DNA of 64,000 bases from positions 1 through 64,000 of the forward strand of contig JADKGF010000002.1 in the NCBI GenBank assembly GCA_016717105.1, given 5' to 3'. Below the pieces are notes generated by a model, which had not been told where the DNA came from, made no database searches, and was given only the letters and a program-made list of their open reading frames with translations. Position numbers and translations under genes: made by a program. This stretch comes from Saprospiraceae bacterium (GTDB taxonomy: Bacteria; Bacteroidota; Bacteroidia; Chitinophagales; Saprospiraceae). Below, piece by piece: positions 1-9,620 of this stretch (position 1 is its first letter; each line of letters opens with the position of its first letter).

Positions 1-1
1 A

Positions 2-252
2 GATAATATATTGGCGTGTAAAGTTAATTATACAATGACCGTCAGTAATGATGTAGTTATTACAGGAGATGATGATTTTTCTCCACGATTTCAGTGGAAG
101 ATAAAACCTTCGATTACAATATTTATTTTGATTTATACAAAAATAACACAAAAACCTACTCAAAAACACGAAAACCATTTTTCAGTTTTCAAGATTCTTG
201 GTTAGACGCTGCCAACTATCTACTTAAGAGAAGCCCAATCTATAATGATTGA
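2..252 (+). CDS. 3' end of an unrecognised gene (partial, one frameshift)
   Basis: The reading frame is already open at the left edge of the window, so only the C-terminal part of a protein is present. It runs to about base 118, where one inserted base would move it into a second frame that continues to a TGA at 250-252. The restored product ends with DAANYLLKRSPIYND and is rich in Lys, Asn, Phe and Tyr. I do not recognise a family. The stop lies 10 bases from the stop of the convergent gene at 263, which is a natural gene-end arrangement and supports the longer reading. Without the frameshift correction the frame stops at 205. Confidence 0.4.
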
Positions 253-262
253 CGGGTATAAA

Positions 263-2606
263 TCATAAAATCACCAAAGTACTAGTTTTAACAATCTTCA
301 AATATTTGTCTCTCAGTGTTATAAAATAAAGGCCTTTTGGCAAAAGACTTGTATCGATCCTGTTGTCAATTGGTTTTTGAGATAAAATTCGTTGACCAAA
401 TGCGTTAGCGATTTCAACTAAATAATTATCATCCAATTGTAGATTTGCAACTTCGACCATTTCTCCTTCAAAGATAGGATTTGGGAAAATCTTTGGATTT
501 TATGCAGAATGAACTGGTCGTCTGAAGATGACTTAAAACATTGTTCGTCTATTTCAGGCGGACTAAACACAGCGGCCCGCCCCCCCCCCCCCCCCCCGCA
601 CCCCCCACCCACCGCCAATCCACCCTATATAACACCCCATCCCCAAATAACCCCCAAACCCCTTGGTCCTTTTTGACCTGATCCGTGGATCCCCTTCATC
701 TACATTAGCCCCCGAAAAACAAGAGCCCCGGTTCCCTTCGTTAATTCGGCCCCCCCGCGCCGCGCCCGGGCGCGCCCGGGGGGCCCCCGGGGTTCCCCGC
801 GGTCCCCCCCCGCCCGGGTTATTTAATTGTTTTCCCCTTATTGATTAATTTCTTATGTTCATTTTTTATTACTTTTTCATCCATTATTCTTAAATAAGTT
901 ATTATTTTTTAAAGCAAAAATCTCATGCTTGTAATCAACCAATTCTTGTGAAAAATTTTGCTTTTCACAATTTGCATACGACCAGCTTTTTCCTCCATCT
1001 ATCGTATAAAAATGTTCATAATCTCCCAATAAAAAGCCTCTTTCTTCATCTAAAAACAATAAATAGAAGTAAGATAAATCGGTTGTAAACTGGTAAACTT
1101 TTGTACTGGTTTTCATTAAATCATTAGAAACCATTAATGTATTATCCTCTGTTATAAAATAGGAAGTGTTTTCATTTAATATGTACATATTTTTATAAGA
1201 TTTAATGGGATAATTTGTCCAATTAAGGCCACTGTCCTGAGTATATTCCAAATATGGCTGCTTTAAACTATCCTTTTTCAGAGTGTAAGGAACAACAATA
1301 GTAGAATTGTTTAGGATGTATATGAATGGATAAGTATCTATGTTTGGAATTATAAATTCAGCCCAATCTCTTCCATTATTAGTGGATATATACCTAAAAT
1401 TAATACGTACTTGATTTGGTTCAAAATGAAAGTTTCTGAATCATTATGATGTAAAAGTTCCCCATAGTAACCTATTGTTTCGATAGTTTTGATCCAATTT
1501 TGGCCGCCATCATCAGAAAAATACACCATGTGTTTATATTTATTATTTACGGTACCTCCAACTAACATGGTGGCAAACTTCCCATCAAAATATAGTTTTT
1601 TGATACTATATTTAAAATTAAGGTTTGGGGTAATATTTTTAAAGGTAATTCCCCCATTCTCAGAGTAAAATATGGAATCTCGGTTTGCAACCCAAAGCCT
1701 TAATGAATCAATATAATTCATATCATATATTGCTCTATCTTTAAATTTAAATTTTTTATCTATTTGCCAATCTCCTTTTATACAAAAATTGACACCGTTA
1801 CTAATAATTGAAGTGTCACCACATGCAGAAATTGTTGTTAACTTGATTTCCTTACACCCTGGCGAGTCGTATTTATGGCTCGGATTTTTTTCAGTAGAAA
1901 AACTACCATCACCAAAATCCCAAATCTGATCAATGAAATTGTGTGAATTGTTATGAAAATTAATTTTCAAGCCATCCAAACTTGTGGTAAACGCACTAAT
2001 TGCTTTTTTGCAAAATAATGACGAATCACATGGAAATTCACTTTGTTCTTTTATGTAAATTATACCATCATCACTGCTTGCACAAACAAAACGAAGGTCA
2101 TATGGATGAAAATAATGTTCATAGAAAGTACCCATTTTTAAATCACCAATTCCTTCGATCCACTCTATTGTATAATTGGAAGTTAATGCTTTTAATTGTA
2201 AATAAATTCTTGATTTTCCATCTTGATAAATGTTATTTTCTCTTTTTAGAACTATATATTTATTTGTGTTTGGAGAAAATTCAAAAGTATCATTGACTTG
2301 TAATCCAAAATCGTAAAGAAGGGTTTTAAATCCGTCATATAAATAGACTTTTTTGCCTTCCACATGTAAATATTGTTTATTTGGCGTGTAAGTATATGGT
2401 GCAAATCGCAATAACTCTAATCCATTGATTATGGTGTCGCCATCATAAAAAAATGATGCATTAGAAATTTTATTGTTTGCATACGAATCTTCATATAAGA
2501 TGCCGTATTTCAATCCTTTTAAGGCAAAAAGATCATACGTAGTTTGTGCAAATAACAATCCGAAAGTTGCAGCAAAATAAAATAGAAAAACGAATTTAAT
2601 TTTCAT
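263..2606 (-). CDS. Secreted PKD/BNR-repeat protein with T9SS type A sorting domain, interrupted by frameshifts and a GC-rich block
   Basis: The N-terminus has a signal peptide ending near FGLLFAQ. A middle PKD domain (IWDFGDGSFSTEKNPSHKY) is followed by BNR/Ycf48-like propeller repeats, for example FYSENGGITFKN, YFSDDGGQNWIK and, after a -1 shift near 1422-1436, RYISTNNGRDWAEF. The second frame continues through TQDSGLNWTN to a stop at 877. A T9SS type A sorting domain in the same orientation (NPKIFPNPIFEGE to about 263) lies beyond the block at 571-830 and would be the natural C-terminus of this protein. Another one-base loss in an A-run near 500 is needed to join it to upstream sequence. 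Outer-membrane export by the Por system is expected from the sorting domain; the ligand or substrate is unknown. The joining across the block is inference. Confidence 0.6.
507..876. other. Gap between gene fragments holding a GC-rich, poly-C low-complexity block
   Basis: Bases 580-597 are an uninterrupted run of 18 C. Sequence to about 830 is dominated by C and G runs and GC palindromes (GCGCCGCGCCCGGGCGCG and similar), whereas the flanks are strongly AT-rich. Open frames inside it encode only Pro/Arg/Gly-rich or Gly-rich strings without homology features. It splits a T9SS cargo gene. I regard it as low-quality or misassembled sequence, not a gene. Confidence 0.7.
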
Positions 2607-2841
2607 GTGTATGTAATTGAAATCTAAAAATAAGACATTCCATCCGAACTTTATCTTTTTTTTAAATTATTGTGCCAGAATGTCTCATTGGATTACTTTT
2701 AAGATGTTTTACTTAATAAATCAAATTGTTGTGATTTTATAGCTTTACATTATTAGTTCATTTTTGGTAAAGACATGCTTTTATAAATTGGGTTAAATAC
2801 ATTCCGTATGGCTTTTTAGATATTTGTAATCAATAAATTCC

Positions 2842-2849
2842 TACCTTTG
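2842..2849 (+). promoter_or_regulatory. Putative thrS promoter -7 box
   Basis: TACCTTTG matches the Bacteroidota -7 consensus TAnnTTTG and lies 19 bases upstream of the first thrS ATG. A TTTG at 2823-2826 could serve as the -33 element, although the 15-base spacing is short. Confidence 0.45.
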
Positions 2850-2868
2850 TGGCTTCAATATAGATTTT

Positions 2869-4800
2869 ATGCAAATGATCAATATTACACTTCCAGATGG
2901 TAGTGTCCGTCAATATGAACAAGGCATATCTGCAATGGGTATTGCTTTATCGATCAGTGAAGGACTGGCGAGAAATGTCTTATCAGCTTCTGTAAATGGT
3001 GAAATATGGGATGCAAGTAGGCCAATTCAAAATGATGCCAATGTAAAACTTTTCACTTGGAATGATAAAGAGGGAAAATCAACCTATTGGCATTCATCCG
3101 CGCATTTGATGGCTGAAGCACTCGAAGCACTTTATCCTGGTATAAAATTTGGTATAGGACCAGCAATAGACAACGGCTATTATTACGATGTAGATACAGG
3201 AGATATAAACCTTACGCCGGCAGATTTGCCGAAAATTGAAGAGAAAATGCTCGAATTGGCTAAAACAAAGAGTCAATATATACGTCAAGAAGTCGCCAAA
3301 GCCGATGCCATTAAGTATTTTACAGAAAAGAAGGATGAATACAAATTGGAATTGCTCGAAGGACTCCAGGATGGACAAATCACTTTTTATACACAAGGCA
3401 ATTTTACCGACCTATGTCGTGGACCACATATACCAGACACTTCGTCAATAAAGGCTGTAAAACTTACCAATCTTGCGGGTGCGTACTGGCGTGGCGATGA
3501 AAAGCGCAAGCAGATGACCCGTATCTACGGCATTACATTCCCGAAAGCCAAAGAACTTACTGAGTATCTTGAAATGATCGAAGAAGCCAAAAAACGCGAT
3601 CACCGCAAGCTTGGCGCAGAGTTGGAATTGTTTATGTTTTCTGAAAAAGTAGGCCAAGGTTTACCAATGTGGTTGCCAAAAGGTACACAATTGAGAGAGC
3701 GATTGCAAAATTTTTTAAGAAACGAACAGGAAAAGCAAGGATATCAGATGGTGGTGACGCCACACATTGGGTCGAAGGCATTATATGTTACTTCAGGCCA
3801 TTATGCCAAATATGGTGCAGATAGCTTCCAACCTATTCATACTCCAAAAGAAGGTGAAGAATTTTTACTAAAACCAATGAACTGTCCGCATCACTGCGAA
3901 ATTTATGGTGTAAGACCTAGATCTTATCGTGAATTGCCATTGCGAATAGGTGAATTCGGAACAGTGTACAGATATGAGCAAAGTGGAGAATTGCATGGTT
4001 TGTCCAGAGTTCGTGGTTTTACCCAGGATGATGCCCATATTTTCTGCACCAAAGATCAGGTGAAAGGAGAATTCCAGAAAGTGCTCCAACTCACCACCAT
4101 GGTGATTAAAAAAATGGGTTTTGATAACTTTACAGCGCAAATCTCATTGAGAGACCCTGAAAAACCAGAAAAATATATTGGATCTGAAGAAAACTGGCAA
4201 GCTGCCGAACAAGGTATCATAGATGCTGTCAGTGAGTTTGATATAGAAACAGTTACCGTGTATGGTGAAGCGGCATTTTATGGCCCTAAGCTCGATTTTA
4301 TGATCAAAGATGCACTCGGCAGATCATGGCAATTGGGTACGATCCAGGTAGATTACAACTTACCAGAGCGATTTGAACTTGAGTATGTAGGAGCTGACAA
4401 TCAGACCCATAGACCTGTGATGATTCATAGGGCGCCATTCGGATCTATGGAGCGATTTATCAGTATCATGATCGAACATACAGCCGGTAAATTTCCATTG
4501 TGGCTGACTCCAGATCAGTATGCTATCTTACCGATTTCTGACAGATTTACACCTTATTGCGAAGAGATAAAACAAGCTTTAGCAAAACACGATATCCGCG
4601 GATTTATAGACGATAGAGCAGAATCTATAGGACGTAAAATCAGAGACACTGAACTCAAGCGTGTGCCTTTGATGCTTATAATAGGTGATAAAGAAGCCGC
4701 AAACAATCAGGTTTCTGTGCGTCGCCAAGGTGATGGAGATATCGGAAGTATGACGATTGAAGAATTTATCTCTTACTTCGACGGCTTGTTGGGCGAATAA
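2869..4800 (+). CDS. thrS: Threonyl-tRNA synthetase
   Basis: Cytoplasmic class II synthetase charging tRNA-Thr, 643 residues, the usual bacterial length. An N-terminal TGS domain (residues 1-62) is followed by the editing domain with HSSAH and CRGPHIP metal/editing motifs. The catalytic core has zinc-ligand MNCPHHCEIY, motif 2 around RYEQSGELHGLSRVRGF, and motif 3 GSMERFISIMIEH, followed by the anticodon-binding domain. Two ATGs compete, at 2869 and 2875; the second gives the common MINITLPDGS start and a longer spacing from the -7 box. The gene is intact. It converges on the thioesterase gene, whose stop lies 4 bases away. infC, rpmI and rplT, often downstream of thrS, are not here. Confidence 0.97.
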   Translation: MQMINITLPDGSVRQYEQGISAMGIALSISEGLARNVLSASVNGEIWDASRPIQNDANVKLFTWNDKEGKSTYWHSSAHLMAEALEALYPGIKFGIGPAIDNGYYYDVDTGDINLTPADLPKIEEKMLELAKTKSQYIRQEVAKADAIKYFTEKKDEYKLELLEGLQDGQITFYTQGNFTDLCRGPHIPDTSSIKAVKLTNLAGAYWRGDEKRKQMTRIYGITFPKAKELTEYLEMIEEAKKRDHRKLGAELELFMFSEKVGQGLPMWLPKGTQLRERLQNFLRNEQEKQGYQMVVTPHIGSKALYVTSGHYAKYGADSFQPIHTPKEGEEFLLKPMNCPHHCEIYGVRPRSYRELPLRIGEFGTVYRYEQSGELHGLSRVRGFTQDDAHIFCTKDQVKGEFQKVLQLTTMVIKKMGFDNFTAQISLRDPEKPEKYIGSEENWQAAEQGIIDAVSEFDIETVTVYGEAAFYGPKLDFMIKDALGRSWQLGTIQVDYNLPERFELEYVGADNQTHRPVMIHRAPFGSMERFISIMIEHTAGKFPLWLTPDQYAILPISDRFTPYCEEIKQALAKHDIRGFIDDRAESIGRKIRDTELKRVPLMLIIGDKEAANNQVSVRRQGDGDIGSMTIEEFISYFDGLLGE

Positions 4801-4804
4801 ATGA

Positions 4805-5668
4805 TTACAACTTTCGGATCAATCCTTCTTGTGCGGTACTAGCTACCAAGGTTCCATCTGATGCAAATATCTTACCTGTACAGAAGGCTCTGCCGTTATT
4901 GGCATTGGAGCTTTCTACCACATAGAGCAACCATTCATCTGTACGTGCGGGTCTGTGAAACCACATCGCATGATCTAGGCTTGCAATTTGCATCGGTGTA
5001 GTAAAAAAACTCATGCCGTGCGGAAATAAGGCTGTAATGAGCAAGTTAAAATCTGATGCATAAGCCAAAGTCGTCTGATGCAATAATGGGTCATCCGACA
5101 GCGTTCCATTTGTCTTGAACCAAGTGTGATTCATGGCAGGTCTTATCCTAGGATGAAAAGGGTCGTAATGCTCTACCGGATAAAATATAAATGGCCCATC
5201 TGGTGCAAAAATACCTCTTGGTTGTATGTTAAATTTGGCTGCAAACTCAGCAAACAAGTCAGAAAATGAAGTCAACGCTTCTGGTCTGGCTACATTGGGC
5301 ATGATGGCTTGATGTGTTATACCAGATTCCGATTTCTGATATGAAGCCGATATTATAAATATATCTCTACCGTGCTGTGAGCCTACAACACGCCTTGTAT
5401 TGAAGGATTTTCCATCTTTGACAGTTTCTACTTTGTATCTTATTTCAGCATCATTGTCGCCAGGATTGATAAAATAACTATGAAGAGAATGCAGAATTTT
5501 ACCATCAGATACGGTAGCATTTGCCGCAGCAACAGCTTGTGCTAAAACCTGACCACCATACACATTTGGGCTTCCGATGAATAAATTTCTTCCTATAAAG
5601 GTACCGTCATCGTTCTTGGTTAATGTCAAGATTTTTAATAATTCAGGCAATTGGCTTTCCATCTTCAA
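4805..5668 (-). CDS. tesB: Acyl-CoA thioesterase II (TesB family)
   Basis: A double hot-dog thioesterase hydrolysing acyl-CoA to free acid and CoA, 287 residues, the usual TesB length. The N-terminal half holds VYGGQVLAQA. The C-terminal half has the conserved Asp (YASDFN), the LDHAMWFHR block and the final STAQEGLIR with the conserved Gln of the Asp-Thr/Ser-Gln catalytic triad. The start overlaps the end of the upstream membrane-protein gene by 26 bases. An alternative ATG at 5662 gives MESQLPELL and a smaller overlap. Same-strand overlap suggests co-transcription. The physiological acyl chain cannot be told from sequence. Confidence 0.9.
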   Translation of the reverse strand: MKMESQLPELLKILTLTKNDDGTFIGRNLFIGSPNVYGGQVLAQAVAAANATVSDGKILHSLHSYFINPGDNDAEIRYKVETVKDGKSFNTRRVVGSQHGRDIFIISASYQKSESGITHQAIMPNVARPEALTSFSDLFAEFAAKFNIQPRGIFAPDGPFIFYPVEHYDPFHPRIRPAMNHTWFKTNGTLSDDPLLHQTTLAYASDFNLLITALFPHGMSFFTTPMQIASLDHAMWFHRPARTDEWLLYVVESSNANNGRAFCTGKIFASDGTLVASTAQEGLIRKL

Positions 5669-6029
5669 ATTTTTGACTGTTTTTTAGATATATCAATACA
5701 AAGATTACGGCTAATCCTATATGTGTGATCGTAGCTCCGACATGTGGCGTCAACGATTGCTGGAAAACACCGTACATGTATAATCCAATGGCAAAGTGCA
5801 AAGCTATGATCAACAAAAGTATTTGTTTGTACAAGGTCGTAAATTCAAAATTTTTGTATAGTAAGTAACTCACAATCCCGAAGCCAAAGATTGTGATTCC
5901 ATAAAGCTTGGAAATGACGACACCTTGTAACTCTGGTGATGGATTACTTAATAGAAAATGGGGATTAAATATCAAAATAAATCCACCAAGGATCTCTACC
6001 AAAGCATTGATTAGAAGGATGTGTTTCAT
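5643..6029 (-). CDS. Small four-helix integral membrane protein, unknown function
   Basis: 128 residues with four predicted membrane segments (about residues 4-22, 38-57, 68-86 and 98-115) and a short charged cytoplasmic tail NSQKFEDGKPIA. No catalytic motif is visible. It is the first gene of a two-gene minus-strand unit with the TesB-type thioesterase, whose start codon lies inside its 3' end. Its general shape resembles small DoxX/DUF4345-like membrane proteins, but I cannot assign it firmly. Confidence 0.75.
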   Translation of the reverse strand: MKHILLINALVEILGGFILIFNPHFLLSNPSPELQGVVISKLYGITIFGFGIVSYLLYKNFEFTTLYKQILLLIIALHFAIGLYMYGVFQQSLTPHVGATITHIGLAVIFVLIYLKNSQKFEDGKPIA

Positions 6030-6208
6030 GGGTTAAAATAATATTAGAATCTACCCGATAAACCACAAATTCACTAAAAACCACGAGTTTTGATTTTTGG
6101 TCACGGACATTTATATTAAAATTGGGTAAATTTACTTAAATTTGTTTAGTTTTAGGAACTTAAATAGAAAGCAATAGGATTTTACTAACGTTTAAAACCA
6201 CATATAGT

Positions 6209-7303
6209 ATGTATCACTTCAATAAATTAAGAAAAAAGATTGGATTTTTAATACTGGCGTCTTTGTTAATGCTAGTTAATTCAAGTTATGCCCAATCTCC
6301 ATGTAAAACATCTGGGGTAACATTTATTCGCCAATCACAACTAGATAGTTTTGATATTTTTTCTAAATGTGTACTTAAGCAGAAAAATTGACATTTATGG
6401 AACAACTATCAACAATTTAAAAGGATTAAAAAATCTTCAGAAGGCAAACAACATTTCAATAAGAAGCACCAAAATCAAGAATTTGGAAGGTTTGAATAAT
6501 TTGAATGAATCGTCATTGATTTTGAGCAATAATCATGATCTTATTGCACATTAGAGATATTAAAACTTATCAAGGTTTTAGGATTTCTATAGTAGAATGT
6601 AGTAGGTTAACTAGTTTTGAAGGTATAGATGCAGATTCATTTAACATCTTACCTTACAGGTAAAATTAGAAGAAAATCTTGACAATATTCATTAGAATGT
6701 TACAAATTTAAACATCATTAAATGGGAATATGAAAATCTTAGTGGAGGATACTTACATAATGTTAAATCTATGTTGTTATCTGGAGTGAATAATATAGAT
6801 TCTATCTCTCGGTTTTCCAATTTAGAAACCTAAATATGAATATTCTAGCTTAAATGACCTGTTTGAGTTAAATAAAAACTTACTGATAAAAATTTTCTTA
6901 CACTTTAGGGAATGAAAATTTAGCTAATTGCTCCACTGAATTGATTTGCAGAAAAATCAATGACCCAAATTTTCGTTTTTTAGTAGGATTTAACAAAACA
7001 GGTTGCAATACCGTAGAAGAAATAAAAGAAGCATGTACAAGTAGTTCATTGGTGACCACATCAAACAAACTTTGCTCATTTTATCCCAATCCCGCTGACG
7101 GGAGATTAGTGCTACAAAATGTACCTTTCGAAGCCAAATGTAATATAATAGATTTAAACGGACACGTTTTAAAAGAAACAGGTCCTTTTTATAGTGATAA
7201 AGTAGAAATCGATTTAAATCAACTAGTACCTGGTATGTATATTATACAAATTGTGGATAAACAAAATTTGCACATTATGTTCGACAAACTTGTCAAAATA
7301 TGA
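6209..7303 (+). pseudogene. Decayed receptor-L/LRR-like secreted protein with T9SS type A sorting domain
   Basis: The intact N-terminus (MYHFNKLRKKIGFLILASLL, ending SSYAQS) is a signal peptide. After a frameshift near 6375, leucine-rich receptor-L-like text follows (YGTTINNLKGLKNLQKA, STKIKNLEGLNNL). Further pieces in shifting frames include VECSRLTSFEGIDADSF and KSMLLSGVNNIDSISRFSNLE. The last frame from 6941 has RKINDPNFRFLVGFN and a sorting domain (CSFYPNPADGRLVLQNV to FDKLVKI). At least five shifts or stops lie between 6380 and 6945, a denser pattern than elsewhere in the window, so this may be real decay. The parent protein would be a surface-exposed T9SS cargo; its partner is unknown. 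Confidence 0.7.
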
Positions 7304-7313
7304 ATGACAAGGT

Positions 7314-7805
7314 TTACTTCGCTATCTTCTCCTGCTTTACAGGTTCTCCACCGACTTCTACCAGTGTATCCATAGCAAACTTAGCTTCATAGATTAGACT
7401 GCCATCTTCGCCCCACTTGCGTAGGTATCCGTTTTTGATATCATTTTTGAATTCGCTGACATACTTGAGCTTGCCATCTTCGTAGTAGATCGTATCTCCA
7501 CCATTGCGCAGACCATCTATATAGTATTGCACTTCTTTGATGCTGCCATTTTCGTAGTATATAGTGGTCTTGCCATCTTGTTTGTCATTTTTGAAAATTC
7601 GCACACCTTTGATTTCGCCAGTAGGATAATAATCGGTCATCTTACCTTCTATTTTCCCATCTATTCTTTGGTACTTTCGAGATACCTCACCAGTTCCATA
7701 CGTTTCAGTGATGTCTTTGATTGGATCTATTTTGGGCGTTTGTTTGCATGCTGCCAAAATAATCGTTATACTCAAAATAATATAGGTGAATTTATTAAAT
7801 ATCAT
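7314..7805 (-). CDS. MORN-repeat (YwqK-like) lipoprotein
   Basis: The chosen start at 7805 gives MIFNKFTYIILSITIILAAC, a signal peptide with lipobox LAAC, so the mature protein is probably lipid-anchored. The start at 7862 would add 19 residues in front of the signal and is less likely. The body has four to five MORN-type repeats of the form G.....YY..G.IK (for example DYYPTGEIKG, IYYENGSIKEVQYYIDG, IYYEDGKLKYVSEF). Such repeats are common in Bacteroidota as 'toxin-antitoxin YwqK family antitoxin' annotations, but no toxin is adjacent and I would not read an antitoxin role into it. The function is unknown. Confidence 0.8.
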   Translation of the reverse strand: MIFNKFTYIILSITIILAACKQTPKIDPIKDITETYGTGEVSRKYQRIDGKIEGKMTDYYPTGEIKGVRIFKNDKQDGKTTIYYENGSIKEVQYYIDGLRNGGDTIYYEDGKLKYVSEFKNDIKNGYLRKWGEDGSLIYEAKFAMDTLVEVGGEPVKQEKIAK

Positions 7806-7840
7806 GACTTTTAAAGTTTTGTTTTTATTGAAACACAAAT

Positions 7841-7848
7841 CAAATGTA
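7841..7848 (-). promoter_or_regulatory. Putative -7 box for the MORN lipoprotein gene
   Basis: Read on the minus strand, TACATTTG fits TAnnTTTG and lies 35 bases upstream of the chosen ATG at 7805. This also argues for that start over the one at 7862, which would lie upstream of the box. Confidence 0.45.
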
Positions 7849-7865
7849 TAGATCATAAACAAAAA

Positions 7866-7892
7866 AGGGCCAGTTTTAGATGCTGACCCTTT
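7866..7892 (-). terminator. Intrinsic terminator of the haloperoxidase-like gene
   Basis: On the minus strand AGGGTCAG and CTGGCCCT form an 8-base stem with one mismatch, followed by a T-run. It lies 24 bases past the restored stop codon of the gene at 7916-9310. Confidence 0.65.
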
Positions 7893-7915
7893 ATTTTTAT
7901 ATTATCACGAGATAA

Positions 7916-9310
7916 TTATTTTTTCCAAGGAAGTCTGTTTACAATTCTTCCTATTTCTGTACCATATCTCATACCTTCTTCAGCATCCATTCTAAAGTGT
8001 ACTCCTAGTGGAACACGCGACCATGCAATTTCATTTGCCATTTCCATAAAAAACTATTGAATGTTCTTGGGTATCCTGAAAACTCAGTTCTGTTTTTATG
8101 ACAATTGTCAGTCATGCTGTAAGAATAACCGAAGATACTTGCTATAACTTCAGCTGAAGCTGCTCCGAATGTGGAGTGTCCAGATGGATAAGCTGGGAAT
8201 GAAGGCGAAATTCCACCTTCACCTGACAAAGGATTGAACAAGTTAGGTTCGAATGTTGGGTCAATCACTCTTTTTATATAAGACTCAGGTCTTTCGATGT
8301 TATAGTAATATTTAGAATTCCAACATCCTATCGCTGCATCATGTAAAGCAACACCGATTTTTGCATTACAAACTACAGCTTCTTCCAAATTGGCATCTTC
8401 ATTTGCATATACTTGATCTGCAATAGCTATCCATCTGCTTGGTGGGCTGAATGTCAATCCTAACAAGTCATCACTCCAAAACTCACCGACCCATTCAGTT
8501 TGGTAGGCTAATTCTGATACATTTTGGCTCATAACTTCCAAAGCCTGATTGTAGATACCTTTACCTTTTTCTTCAGAAAAATTACCTACATATTCAGTGT
8601 ATGACTTGCATATTCTCATATCATCTTTGATAGCCAAAGTTCTACCTTTGCCCCAGTAAGCAAACATACCATTTCCTGGTCCTGGTTGTGTTGGTGTCCA
8701 AGCTCCTGGTTCGTCCAATCTGTCTTGCCAATTGTTTTCTTTAAATGGATCTTTGTAACCGTCAAAAGTTACAGCATCTGTTTTCATCCATTCCCACACA
8801 GCAGTGGCTACAGCCTCTCCATGATTTTTAGATCTAAGGAATGTTTCCTGGCTTGTTTGCTGCAAAACAATTTTTCATTTTTGTCAGACAAAACTTTGAT
8901 TTTGAATATACTTCATTTTTCACTTCAGGAAAAAGTCTGTTGTACATGTAATTGTTAACTGCATTGATCACTGTAGGCCAGTGATATTCTTGATTGCTGA
9001 ATGTTTTTGGTATCGTAAGACCACCATAATTAGATGCTAAAGATTGATAATCCGACATGCCAGATACTGTCGCTTCATAATTTGCCAATCCTACATAACC
9101 GAGGGCATTTGCTGTAGGACATGGTCTGTATCCTGAAGCTACTCTTTCTACTTCAAGCCATAGATCATTCCACTCATGTACGATCTTATAATCATAATCA
9201 GCTACTTTTTTAAATTCATTGGTCTCTGTGGTATCTATATCTTTTTTGCATGAAACAAAGAGGCTAGATATCAGAAAAAAGCACAAAACTAATTTCAAAA
9301 TAATTTTCAT
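7916..9310 (-). CDS. Vanadium-dependent haloperoxidase / PAP2-family lipoprotein, frameshifted
   Basis: The N-terminus carries a lipobox-type signal (FFLISSLFVSC). The central frame holds the PAP2/vanadium-haloperoxidase core PSFPAYPSGHSTFGAAS with the Ser-Gly-His of the vanadate/phosphate site. A -1 shift in T6 near 8045 opens MANEIAWSRVPLGVHFRMDA, which supplies the second conserved Arg and the catalytic His (SR..LGVHFR.D), and leads to the stop at 7916. A second disruption lies at about 8835-8870, where SKSKFCLTK and LQQTSQETFL must be joined. Restored length is about 464 residues, normal for this secreted family in Bacteroidota. Whether it halogenates or dephosphorylates cannot be decided from sequence. 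Both breaks are probably sequence errors. Confidence 0.8.
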
Positions 9311-9614
9311 TGGAATTAAAATTTTTTATAAATAAATCAAAAATGTTTCTTATAGGTGTAAAAACGGGTCAAAATTAATATAATTTACTTTCATGAAATA
9401 ATAAAAACGCTAAAATTTACTATAAATTTTACTTATAGTTGGATTTGGTTAAATAATTTGTTTTAATTCTTATTACTACATATATTTTTTATACTATATA
9501 TTTGGATTTGAGCGAGTTGAATAATGAAAATAATATTTTTACATTTTACTTTTTGAGGCCTTTAGTAAAGGTTTTGGGTAAAAAAATCTATTTTTGTGCT
9601 TTTGTAATTAAGAT
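9311..9614. other. Divergent intergenic region, AT-rich
   Basis: About 300 bases between the haloperoxidase-like gene and argS. It is very AT-rich, with no credible small ORF or RNA hairpin. A TATTTTTG at 9589-9596 (plus strand) is a -7 box candidate for argS, 24 bases before the ATG at 9621. Confidence 0.5.
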
Positions 9615-9620
9615 TTGGAA

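Noticed and set aside
418..618. Minus-strand frame with a Gly-rich start
   Set aside because: The Gly run is only the C18 tract read on the other strand. The distal part is the shifted frame of the T9SS gene and is included there.
663..848. Open frame of 61 codons in the GC-rich block
   Set aside because: It is Pro/Arg/Gly-rich, has no start context or homology features, and lies in a block that looks like bad sequence.
7314..7805. Antitoxin role for the MORN-repeat lipoprotein
   Set aside because: The label comes from a broad family name. The protein is a predicted exported lipoprotein and no toxin gene is next to it.
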